From: Aromatoleum petrolei
GTDB taxonomy: Bacteria; Pseudomonadota; Gammaproteobacteria; Burkholderiales; Rhodocyclaceae
Length of the DNA: 64,000 nucleotides
Assembly: GCF_017894385.1 (NCBI RefSeq)
Contig: NZ_CP059560.1
Span: forward strand, 3,605,501-3,669,500
Direction: 5' to 3'
In this document: piece by piece, positions 31,813 through 39,409 of the stretch
Numbering within the stretch: the first letter of the stretch is position 1
How the letters are laid out: every line of letters starts with the position of its first letter
Made by a program: the position numbers and the translations under genes
The notes under the pieces: model-generated
What the model saw: the letters and a program-made list of their open reading frames with translations, nothing else
Told to the model about the DNA's origin: nothing
Database searches by the model: none

Positions 31813-31821
31813 AAGGATTTC

Positions 31822-31863
31822 AAGCACTTAGCCCAGCCCAAAAAGCTGGGCTAAGTGCTTTTT
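31822..31863 (+). terminator. Terminator after tRNA-Phe
   Basis: A perfect 16-bp stem (31822-31837 with 31845-31860), 7-nt loop and T-run. It is either the native tRNA terminator or the island's left edge, depending on where the crossover lies. Confidence 0.9.
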
Positions 31864-32018
31864 GGCGTGTGTTCTGACGTTTTTCTGACACTGCCATCGG
31901 TGACCGGGTGCGCACGACTGCGGTTGAACGGAATTTTTTTCGTTCGAAGCGCGTTTGTGCATGTTGGCGACCGTCGTGTTGACCTATACGCATGCTCCAT
32001 CGACTTGAGGAGTTGCAG

Positions 32019-32090
32019 ATGCGTCACACATCATTCCCCCGGGAAACGTTGCCCTTCATCTTCGTCGCGGAGGGACGTCGCCATGGCTAA
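32019..32090 (+). CDS. Short leader ORF overlapping integrase start
   Basis: A 23-codon frame beginning MRHTSFPRET. GAGGAG sits 6 nt before its ATG, and its TAA (32088-32090) lies just inside the integrase gene, which starts at 32083. The arrangement suggests translational coupling: ribosomes finishing this peptide could restart at the integrase ATG. The peptide matches nothing I recognise. It could be only a chance frame, but the ribosome binding site is better than expected by chance. Confidence 0.4.
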   Translation: MRHTSFPRETLPFIFVAEGRRHG

Positions 32091-33546
32091 GCCCTACAAG
32101 GACGGGGCCGGCTGGGCCTATCGGCTGCGCGTGGCGGGCCGGGACGTCTACCGGAGCGGATTCAAAACCGCCGCGCGCGCGAAGGAAGACATGGAGCGCG
32201 TGCGCCAGGAACTCACGCAGGGGCCTGCACAGTCCGGGCTTGGTCCGTACCGCACCAGCCTCGGCGTCGCGTTCATGGACTACGCGCGACAACGCCTGCC
32301 GTACCTGAAGGGCGCCGACCAGGACTCCCGGCGCATCAACCGCTTCCTGCGCGCCTTGCAGCTACCCGTCGTTGCGTTGAGCCCTGTAGAAATGGAGAAA
32401 GAGGGCAAGAGGGTGTACTGGGAGGTGGCCTTCGTGGAAGAGTGCGGTCGTACCGTGCGCAACTCGCTCCTGGCCCACCGGGTTACCCAGGCCGCAGCGA
32501 GCGCGGAGAGCGACAAGCGCCGGGCCGGTCTCGCGCGCATGAACATGGCCGACGTAACGACCCATCACATCCAGGCCTACCTCGATGCGCTGCGCGCTGA
32601 GGGGAAGAAGTCGGCGACGGTCCATCTCGAGCGCTCCGAGTTGCGGCGGCTGTTTCGCCATGCGAGTGCGGTGTGGAAGTGGCGGCACGCCGGCGGCAAT
32701 CCGGCAGGGGCCGACCTGGACATGCCAGAACTGGACGCGGGGCGCGACCGCGTCCTCACCAACGAGGAGTGGGAACGGATATCCCAGGCCCTGCTCGAAT
32801 ACCGCAATCCCCACGTCGCCCCGCTCGCCTGCCTCATGCTGGAGACGGCCATGCGCTCATGTGAGCCACTCACGAGCCTTCGCTGGCGCGACATCAATTG
32901 GACGCGGCGTGTGTTGGAACTTCCTGACGCGAAGACTGGACGACGTCTGGTCCCGCTGAGCCCCGGCGCAATCGTGATTCTCGGCGAGCTCGCGCAGCGG
33001 GCGAAGGAAGCCGAAGAGGCCCGGCAGAAGAAGCAGAAGAGGCAGAGGAAGCCAGTGAAGCCGGGGGAGCCGTACGGCCCCGACGCCCGGGTCTTTCCGA
33101 CCACGTACGAAGCGGTAAAGAAAGCGTGGTCGCAGGCGTGCAAGGCGGCCGAAGTCGAAGGAGTGCGACTGCACGACTTGCGCCATACGTCGGCCACCCG
33201 CTACGCGCTTGAGTACAAAGGCAACCTGCCCGTCATCATGCTCATCACCGGACACAAGACCACGCAGATGGCGATGCGCTACATCAACCTGAAGGCAGAC
33301 GATGTCGTGCGGATGATGCATGGCGACGACACTGATAAGGGCACCTTGCCCGCTGGCTACCGCGTGAATTTAGCCGAGGGCCTCTCGACGGCTGTGAGAG
33401 AACGGGAGGCGGTGCGCGCAGGCGAAAATGCGTCGGGAACCGAGGGTGCATCGAAACCGGCTGAGGTGGCGCAAACGGTGCGAGGTACGCCCCAAACGGT
33501 CGCCGGCAACCTCATTCTTGTCGCTTTTGGGCGACGGGCGGCTTAA
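32083..33546 (+). CDS. Tyrosine integrase of the tRNA-Phe island
   Basis: A 487-aa protein, starting at ATG 32083 after GGAGGGA. Catalytic residues of the tyrosine recombinase family are visible: Arg in ETAMRSCEPLTSLRW, the beta-hairpin Lys in DAKTGR, HDLRHTSATR, the His in ITGHKTTQ and the nucleophile Tyr in MAMRYIN. The N-terminal half has a SAM-like core-binding domain and an arm-binding region. A Lys/Arg/Gln-rich insertion of ~30 residues (QKKQKRQRKP) separates two parts of the catalytic domain. It probably integrates the island at the adjacent tRNA-Phe. Confidence 0.92.
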   Translation: MAKPYKDGAGWAYRLRVAGRDVYRSGFKTAARAKEDMERVRQELTQGPAQSGLGPYRTSLGVAFMDYARQRLPYLKGADQDSRRINRFLRALQLPVVALSPVEMEKEGKRVYWEVAFVEECGRTVRNSLLAHRVTQAAASAESDKRRAGLARMNMADVTTHHIQAYLDALRAEGKKSATVHLERSELRRLFRHASAVWKWRHAGGNPAGADLDMPELDAGRDRVLTNEEWERISQALLEYRNPHVAPLACLMLETAMRSCEPLTSLRWRDINWTRRVLELPDAKTGRRLVPLSPGAIVILGELAQRAKEAEEARQKKQKRQRKPVKPGEPYGPDARVFPTTYEAVKKAWSQACKAAEVEGVRLHDLRHTSATRYALEYKGNLPVIMLITGHKTTQMAMRYINLKADDVVRMMHGDDTDKGTLPAGYRVNLAEGLSTAVREREAVRAGENASGTEGASKPAEVAQTVRGTPQTVAGNLILVAFGRRAA

Positions 33547-33615
33547 CGGCGGCTGTGACGCGAATTTGGGCCGTTCGGCGGCGGGGCAGCATGCGGTCCC
33601 GCCGCCAACCCCGCG

Positions 33616-34095
33616 TCAAGGTCTGCGACGCCTTGGGCTGCTGGCGTAGGGCCGGGCGTCAACCGGCGCCAAGACCGGAGCCGGCAGGCGTGGCGCAGGG
33701 TAGGGGGCGTCCAGTATGAATTTTGCGCAGGCAATGCCCCGTTCAACTTCCGTCGTGACCCAGAACTGCGCGTATTCGGGGGACCCGCGCTTGGTCATCG
33801 TGACCGTGATGTGGCCTTCCTCTGAAACGTCGAGGGTAGCGCCGTCATCTTCGAGGTAGCCCCGAACACAGTCAGCAACGAACTGCGCATCGAACCCGTT
33901 CGGAAACGGCCGGCGAACGGTGACGGTATGTGCGCATTCGTCGTGCTCGATGAGCAGTGCCCGCAATTCCGCGAAGGCCGCAAGGAACGACGGCGTCGAA
34001 GTTCCTTCCTCGGCGAGCGCTAAAGCACTCAGAAGCGCGGTGTGCCAGTCCCCGTGATAGACCAGGTTTTCGTGTCGATTCGATTTCAGCGCCAA
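33616..34095 (-). CDS. Hypothetical protein, divergent from XRE regulator
   Basis: A 159-aa protein of unknown function. The start is TTG 34095, supported by GGAGGG five nucleotides upstream; no ATG fits better. It is acidic in the middle (VSEEGHITVTMTKRGSPEY) with a Pro/Arg-rich tail; no motif recognised. It shares a divergent promoter region with the XRE-type gene, and two tandem palindromes lie between them, so it may be the regulator's target. Confidence 0.55.
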   Translation of the reverse strand: MALKSNRHENLVYHGDWHTALLSALALAEEGTSTPSFLAAFAELRALLIEHDECAHTVTVRRPFPNGFDAQFVADCVRGYLEDDGATLDVSEEGHITVTMTKRGSPEYAQFWVTTEVERGIACAKFILDAPYPAPRLPAPVLAPVDARPYASSPRRRRP

Positions 34096-34182
34096 TCTGC
34101 CCTCCGTCGGGTGGAAATCGCAGCCTTCGGGATGTCGGGCTGCCTCGGCGCCACTGTATCGGCGCTGACCTTGGAGGCAAAA

Positions 34183-34222
34183 AGCATCGCAGTGAGCGAT
34201 GAAGCATCGACCGATGCGATGA
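34183..34222. promoter_or_regulatory. Two tandem 20-bp palindromic operators
   Basis: Two consecutive 20-bp units, each AGCATCG-N7-CGATGA, at 34183-34202 and 34203-34222. They lie in the divergent region between the hypothetical gene and the XRE-type gene. Two-turn spacing and dyad symmetry are typical of helix-turn-helix repressor operators. Confidence 0.6.
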
Positions 34223-34289
34223 GCTGATGCTCCCCGCGCGCGTTTCGCTATACGAAGCAGGACATGTGTCCGGTTTCGGAGAAATAGCG

Positions 34290-34769
34290 ATGAGTGGACA
34301 GGGCACTGCAGGAACCGCGCTTGCGGCCAGGCTGCGCGAAAAAATGCATGCGAGCAGGGAAGGGGTTACGTCACTCGCCCAGCGGTTGCACGTGAGCCAG
34401 AGCTACCTCTCGGAGCTGCTGCGCGGGGATAGGCCTATGCAGGGCCTCAGGGATGAGGTCATACGGGAAATTGCGGCGTATCTCGAGGTGCCGCCGGTAG
34501 TGTGCTTCTTGATGGCGGAAAAGTTGCGTCACGCTGACTTCGTTGCGCCCCCGACGTCATGGACGGTGGAGCTGAACAAGGCCATGGAAGTGCTAGCAGC
34601 GTCCCCGCAAGGCCTGGAAGCGGTGGTGACGGCCGAGGACCTAAAAGGTCTCCCCGAGCCGGCCAAACGGCTGCTTGTGGCGTTGTACGAATACGCGACA
34701 GGGAGCCCGGTCTTGCGCGTCACGCGCTGGAGCTGGACGGGCTCGGGTCAGCCTGCGGCGGTCAGTTAA
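34290..34769 (+). CDS. XRE-family transcriptional regulator
   Basis: A 159-aa protein, starting at ATG 34290 after CGGAGA. Residues ~10-65 form a helix-turn-helix (VTSLAQRLHVSQSYLSELLRG). A ~90-residue C-terminal region of unknown role follows. It is probably a phage/island-type repressor of itself and the divergent gene through the tandem palindromes. A strong terminator follows. Confidence 0.85.
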   Translation: MSGQGTAGTALAARLREKMHASREGVTSLAQRLHVSQSYLSELLRGDRPMQGLRDEVIREIAAYLEVPPVVCFLMAEKLRHADFVAPPTSWTVELNKAMEVLAASPQGLEAVVTAEDLKGLPEPAKRLLVALYEYATGSPVLRVTRWSWTGSGQPAAVS

Positions 34770-34796
34770 GTTACAGGGCAGTTGCGTTGCCTCGGT

Positions 34797-34820
34797 CCCC
34801 CCGCATGCGGGGGGATTTTT
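34797..34820 (+). terminator. Terminator after XRE gene
   Basis: CCCCCC-GCATGC-GGGGGG hairpin followed by ATTTTT. Confidence 0.88.
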
Positions 34821-34884
34821 GCGCTGTGTAGGTGCTGTGGTTGCTCCCCGAATCTGCAGCGTGCAAAGACTATACAAACGAAGA

Positions 34885-34907
34885 GGCGGAGCGTAATTCG
34901 CTCCGCC
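34885..34907 (-). terminator. Terminator after second recombinase
   Basis: A 9-bp perfect stem GGCGGAGCG/CGCTCCGCC with a 5-nt loop, 13 nt beyond the recombinase stop on the - strand. The T-run is weak. Confidence 0.6.
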
Positions 34908-34919
34908 ATCGTCCTGCTC

Positions 34920-36818
34920 CTAAATCATAGTGGCGATGTGGGCCTCGTAGCGTGAGAACGAGTCGTCGCGCTTCAGGTGAGCGTAGCTGGCGAGGACCGT
35001 TTCCAGTCGGTCGTTGAGTAGTTCTGCCACGGTAAGGAAATCGCCAGGGAAGCGCCGCAACCAGTCTGTCGCGACCAAATGTCGCAGGGCGTGAGGTCCG
35101 AACCCTGGCGAGCCCGGAATGTACCGGCGGGTGATGTTACGGACCGTGGTCCCTAGTCCCTCCCACAACTTCTCTGTCTCATCTCCAATAAAGAGATAGC
35201 GGCTGCGACCGCCGTTTAACAGCGTGTCTCGATACTCCTCAAGGTACTCGGAAAGCCTCGAGTTGAGCCAATCTGCGACCTTGACGTCGTAGTTTCTGCC
35301 GCGGTTGCTGTCGCCATTCTTCAGTTGATGGGGGGCGAGAACGATGCGCCAACCGGATGCCGCCGAACCGCGCAGTGACCCGTGGCCGTTCGGTTCCCAC
35401 GTCAGCGAAGCGATGCTTCGCCGCCGCAACGGGTTTGACAGCAACATGGCTAAAAGAAGCGCGTTCCGTTTGTGTCGTGCTTCCGAGATGCTGCCGGGCG
35501 GGCAGGCTGCTGCGGTCGCATCGATGAGTTCAATCGCATTTAACACGGGCTTGAGCGGGTTGGGGAGTGCAAGGAGATTCGCGATGGGCTCGTCGGGGGC
35601 GCGGCTTACCCCTTTCGCACCGCGGATGAACTGCCTGAGATAGGTGTGGCTCCGCTCGCACATCGCACGCCAAGCGTCGTCGTCGGCGGGCCGCATCTCC
35701 CTCGGTAGCTGCTCTCGAAATCGAGCGGCTTGTTGCCACAGGTATCCGGTCTCAGGGCGCAGCAGACTTGCCACGAATTGCGAGAACACACGCTGTCCGC
35801 TATGCCGAATGCCGTCCGAGCGGTCCGTCAGCCAATCCAAATAAAGGGTCAGCGCATCAGGATGGGCGAGCCACGCAAGTGTTTGGGATGGTGGCTCGCT
35901 CCAGTGAAACCCGCCCTCACGAGCCGGCAGACGAAACAGGACGCCAAAGAAGGTGCGCAACCGGTCCATGAACATTTCGGCAGACGGACAAACCATGTTT
36001 CTCCTCCGCGCGAGGTGAGTGGTCCTTGTCGCCGTATTCGCCGGAATGAGTCGCCAAGTCCCTTTCATCGTCCGCTGGATGTTGAGGGTGCCGCCGGTCT
36101 TGTACTGGAACAGGTCGTGCCACTCACGAAGGAAGTCATCATTCAGGTCTGACTCGGCAAGCGTGAGGCCGTGCGGTTCGCGGTCGGCAAGCCGGCGACG
36201 GAAGGAGGGAACGACAACAGGCAGGTGTCCTTTGGATAGTGCTTGTAGGTCGGCGCCGATTCCATCGGCTAGTTCCGCCTCCCGTTCTGCAAGGCTGACG
36301 AGTGTGTCGCGCGCGAGGCCGAGAGCCTTTTCGAGGCGGTGAAGCGAGGGAACACCGCGTCGATTGATGCCCGCGCCGTTAAGCCACCGGCGCACGGTTG
36401 CAGGGCTAATTCCGATTTCCCTAGCGAGAGTCTTGGGGGCATGACCTGTAAGGGCAATCGCCTCCCGCAAGGCTATGCTTAGGCTGGTCGAGCGCGTCGT
36501 CCTTGGGGCAGAGGTTCTCGCAGTACGTTTCTGGTAGATACGCTGAATTGCCTTGAGCTGGGTAATTCTGTCGCGCTTCGTACGCGGCGCGAGTTGCGCC
36601 GTCTCGACATATTCGCGCAAGCGCGTGTCGAAGTGGCTTCCCAGTTCTGCTCCGACGTTACCTTCAACGGTCTTGCCGCACACGGCGAGGAATCCATTGA
36701 GGGCGCTCAAGTGATTGCGATACTGCTGAATTGCCGAGGGCGTGTCAGGCGGCTCGGCTGGGGATATGCCGAAGTGCTGTTGAAGTTGCTGAATGAGTTC
36801 GGAGTAGGGATAGGCCAT
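34920..36818 (-). CDS. Divergent tyrosine recombinase with internal HTH
   Basis: About 632 aa from ATG 36818 (GGAG upstream). ATG 36947, with AGGAG, would add 43 residues but would run through a palindromic operator-like sequence. The C-terminal ~200 residues resemble a tyrosine recombinase: Arg in NPLRRRSIASLTW, Lys in HQLKNG, HALRHLVATDW and Tyr in VLASYAHL. The usual Gly-His of motif LGH is replaced by Asn-Asp (LLNDRLETV). A helix-turn-helix is embedded near residues 130-155 (KTLAREIGISPATVRRW). Integrase-like proteins of this size occur in accessory islands; their DNA targets are mostly unknown. Confidence 0.7.
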   Translation of the reverse strand: MAYPYSELIQQLQQHFGISPAEPPDTPSAIQQYRNHLSALNGFLAVCGKTVEGNVGAELGSHFDTRLREYVETAQLAPRTKRDRITQLKAIQRIYQKRTARTSAPRTTRSTSLSIALREAIALTGHAPKTLAREIGISPATVRRWLNGAGINRRGVPSLHRLEKALGLARDTLVSLAEREAELADGIGADLQALSKGHLPVVVPSFRRRLADREPHGLTLAESDLNDDFLREWHDLFQYKTGGTLNIQRTMKGTWRLIPANTATRTTHLARRRNMVCPSAEMFMDRLRTFFGVLFRLPAREGGFHWSEPPSQTLAWLAHPDALTLYLDWLTDRSDGIRHSGQRVFSQFVASLLRPETGYLWQQAARFREQLPREMRPADDDAWRAMCERSHTYLRQFIRGAKGVSRAPDEPIANLLALPNPLKPVLNAIELIDATAAACPPGSISEARHKRNALLLAMLLSNPLRRRSIASLTWEPNGHGSLRGSAASGWRIVLAPHQLKNGDSNRGRNYDVKVADWLNSRLSEYLEEYRDTLLNGGRSRYLFIGDETEKLWEGLGTTVRNITRRYIPGSPGFGPHALRHLVATDWLRRFPGDFLTVAELLNDRLETVLASYAHLKRDDSFSRYEAHIATMI

Positions 36819-37291
36819 TGCGTGCTCCAGGAGTGAGGAGCCCGCGAAAACGAAGGAGCACAGGGTGACCTGCGCGACGTTATGGCCTGTAACGTGGGAA
36901 TAACGTTCTTCTCGTAACTCGTTGAATGATAAGTAATGTCCTTTCATGATTTGTGCTCCTGATTAACAGGCTGGAGCACTCTGTTCCGTTATCGGGGGCT
37001 CGGTGGTACTCCCGTATAGCGTCGGATTCGCAGTGGAGGAGGGACTTTTTGCGCTGCAGCGAAAATCGCCCGCGGTAAGGCGGATGTTTTGATGTCGTCC
37101 GCGGGCGCGCGGCGGCGAGGAGCGCGCAGGGCGGCTCGCCGCCGATGAAGTCGCCACATTGCTTTTCCCGCCTGCGGGCAGCACTGGAAAATCCGGCCCT
37201 GGTCATGATGCTGAGACACCGAACGCGGGCTGCTTCCGGTTTCATTTCGTGCCTTGGCAGTGTGTCCGTGAAACCGCGGCAGCCCAGGCGT
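36819..37291. other. Intergenic region with ACGTTA palindromes
   Basis: 473 bp between the recombinase and the UvrD gene, both on the - strand. It holds ACGTTA-N7-TAACGT (36877-36895) followed by another TAACGT (36901-36906), which looks like an operator for the recombinase gene. It also has a GC-rich stretch (37095-37145) and a small inverted repeat near 37170. I saw no other gene. Confidence 0.4.
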
Positions 37292-39409
37292 TCAACCCGT
37301 CTGCAGCAGCAGCGCTCCTCGCTTCGCCCGCGTCAGCGCCACGTAAAGCAGCTTGCGCTTCGCCTCGCTCTCCTCGACCGCGCCGAGGTAGCTGCTCGGC
37401 GTGACGACAATAACGCAGTCGAATTCCAGCCCCTTCGCGCGATGCATGGTGGCGAGGTGAATGACCTCGCGAGCATCGGTGTGGTTGCTTTGCGCGCTTA
37501 TCGTCACGCAGGCCAAACCGGCAGCCTGCAGTTGTCGGGCGAGGGTGTCGCGACTCTTCTCGCTGTGCCCGACCACACAGAAGGACAACGCTCCATCCCC
37601 CTGGCTGGAGCGCCAGTCGCGAATGAAGGCGACGGCGTCCGTTGCAGCCTCTTCGATGCCTGCCACCTGCTTCACTTGCGGGGCGGGGCCGTGCGAGAGG
37701 GACTTGTAGCGGCGTGTCTCGTCATGACCGTCGTCGAGGTCATCAATCTCGCATCCCTCGAGTAGCGCAACGGCCTGGCGCCGGATTTCGTCGGTTGTTC
37801 GGTAGTTGAGGTACAGCTTGCGCGAGCGACCGCGAATGTCGATGCCGCATCGGCTCATTGCCGCCCGGTTCCGGCTGTAGATACGCTGGTGACCGTCGCC
37901 CACGAAGAAGAGGTCGTTCTGTCCGGGCGCGACCATTGCGCGGAGGAGCCTCAGCGCCTGCGGGCCGAAGTCCTGGGTTTCGTCAGCAATAATGGATACG
38001 TAGGGAAGGCCGGCGCGGCCCTCGGTCGCGATAATCTCGGCGACCTCGCGGTAGGCGTCATCGACTTCCTTGAGCTTGCGCGAGGCGAGCTGCCCTCGGT
38101 ATTCCTCGAACACCGGCCACACCGCATCGCGTTTTGCGCGGCTGAGGAGCACCCCGCGGCCCGTCCGACGTGCCGTCCGGTACTGGTCGAGCGTCGTGAT
38201 GCCCTGCGCGAGGATGACCTGTTCCAGTTCTTGTTCATAGAAGGAGTCTGGCAGGTCGAGCGAAGTGTCCTTCATGGTCAGCGCCGACAGCCAAGCCTGC
38301 AGCGGAGCATCCTGCTTCCGGTCATAGACGATTCGATGCTCGAACTTGCGGCCGCGGATGAAGGCGCTCACCCAAGCATCGAGGTTCCTGACCTCGATTC
38401 GCCCCATCGTCTCTGCGCTGCACAGAGTGCGGAGGTTTTCTTCGATGTCCAGAGCAAGGTTTTTGGTGAAGGTCGTGAAGAGGACCTTCTGGTCTTCTGC
38501 GGTCCGGTTTTCGGCCAGCCACTTCGCACGGTGCATCGCGAGCACCGTTTTGCCCGTGCCCGCTCCGCCCAGTACGCGTACCGGACCACTGCGGTCGCCG
38601 ACCGCGAGCTTCTTCTGCGTTGGGTGCAGGAAGACGCGCCACTGCGCGAGCGGCGCATTCATGATGGCCAGCATGGCGTCATCGTCATCGACGACGACGA
38701 AGCGCGACTGAGATTCGGCCGTGGTGAGGGCGGTCGCGAAATCACTGGTGTCGATGGTCTGGTCGACACGCGTTTCGCGGCTCTGGAGCACCTGACCAAC
38801 GGTGTCGCCGGCCGCCACCAGGAAAAGACCTTCGTAGGCTTCGGTGGGAAGGAGCGGTTGAATTGCGTCGAGTCCTTCCTCCGTGCGCACGCCCCTGACG
38901 TTGGGGATGAGCTCCTGTGGTACGCCGAGGCTCATGAGCTCGGTGTCCGTGAGGTTGCCATAGAGCGGCGTGACCTCCCCGCCGCCCGGCGTTGCGGCAC
39001 CTGCTTGGATGTCCGCGGCCCTCGTTTCGTCGGACGAGGCAGACGGCGCCACAGGCTCGACAACCTGTTCGAATGTCACGAGCTGCATCGCGCCGGTGAC
39101 CGGGTTGATGCTGAGCTTCCGGTTTTCCGCCCAGCGATACGCGTCGTCATGGTGTGCGACATAGAGCAGGACGTAGACGTCGCCGGCTTCGGGCTTGAAC
39201 ACAATCCCACGCCAATCACGGTCGAGCCGGACCGATTTCAGGTTGGCGTCGCGTGCGCCGTTGATGTTCTCGTAGTTGATGCCGGGGCTGCGTGGGTCAG
39301 CCTGGAACTGGATGGCCCACTTCATTACCTTCGAGTGCACGGCGGCGGGCAGCTTCGACAGCTGGAGCAAGAAATCCTGTGCCAGTGCGACCTTGGGTTT
39401 CAGTTGCAT
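37292..39409 (-). CDS. RelE/ParE-like domain fused to UvrD/Rep-type helicase
   Basis: A 705-aa protein, ATG 39409 after AAGGAAA, overlapping the previous gene by 10 nt. Residues 1 to about 110 follow the RelE/ParE toxin fold pattern, ending LLYVAHHDDAYRWAENR. A linker of ~150 residues leads to a superfamily 1 helicase: Walker A GGAGTGKT near 283, Walker B IIADETQD near 473, GDGHQRIYSR, LNYRTTDEIR, TMHRAKGLEFD and ALTRAKRG. The helicase motifs are complete. The RelE-like part lacks an antitoxin neighbour and may bind ribosomes or DNA, or be a nuclease or inert adaptor. Last gene of the defence operon. Confidence 0.85.
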   Translation of the reverse strand: MQLKPKVALAQDFLLQLSKLPAAVHSKVMKWAIQFQADPRSPGINYENINGARDANLKSVRLDRDWRGIVFKPEAGDVYVLLYVAHHDDAYRWAENRKLSINPVTGAMQLVTFEQVVEPVAPSASSDETRAADIQAGAATPGGGEVTPLYGNLTDTELMSLGVPQELIPNVRGVRTEEGLDAIQPLLPTEAYEGLFLVAAGDTVGQVLQSRETRVDQTIDTSDFATALTTAESQSRFVVVDDDDAMLAIMNAPLAQWRVFLHPTQKKLAVGDRSGPVRVLGGAGTGKTVLAMHRAKWLAENRTAEDQKVLFTTFTKNLALDIEENLRTLCSAETMGRIEVRNLDAWVSAFIRGRKFEHRIVYDRKQDAPLQAWLSALTMKDTSLDLPDSFYEQELEQVILAQGITTLDQYRTARRTGRGVLLSRAKRDAVWPVFEEYRGQLASRKLKEVDDAYREVAEIIATEGRAGLPYVSIIADETQDFGPQALRLLRAMVAPGQNDLFFVGDGHQRIYSRNRAAMSRCGIDIRGRSRKLYLNYRTTDEIRRQAVALLEGCEIDDLDDGHDETRRYKSLSHGPAPQVKQVAGIEEAATDAVAFIRDWRSSQGDGALSFCVVGHSEKSRDTLARQLQAAGLACVTISAQSNHTDAREVIHLATMHRAKGLEFDCVIVVTPSSYLGAVEESEAKRKLLYVALTRAKRGALLLQTG

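Noticed and set aside
29802..31841. 679-codon - strand frame spanning actP and the tRNA gene
   Set aside because: Runs through a tRNA and is antisense to a clear symporter.
31855..32082. Longer N-terminus for the integrase
   Set aside because: The extension crosses the tRNA terminator, lacks a ribosome binding site and has poor protein character; ATG 32083 has GGAGGGA.
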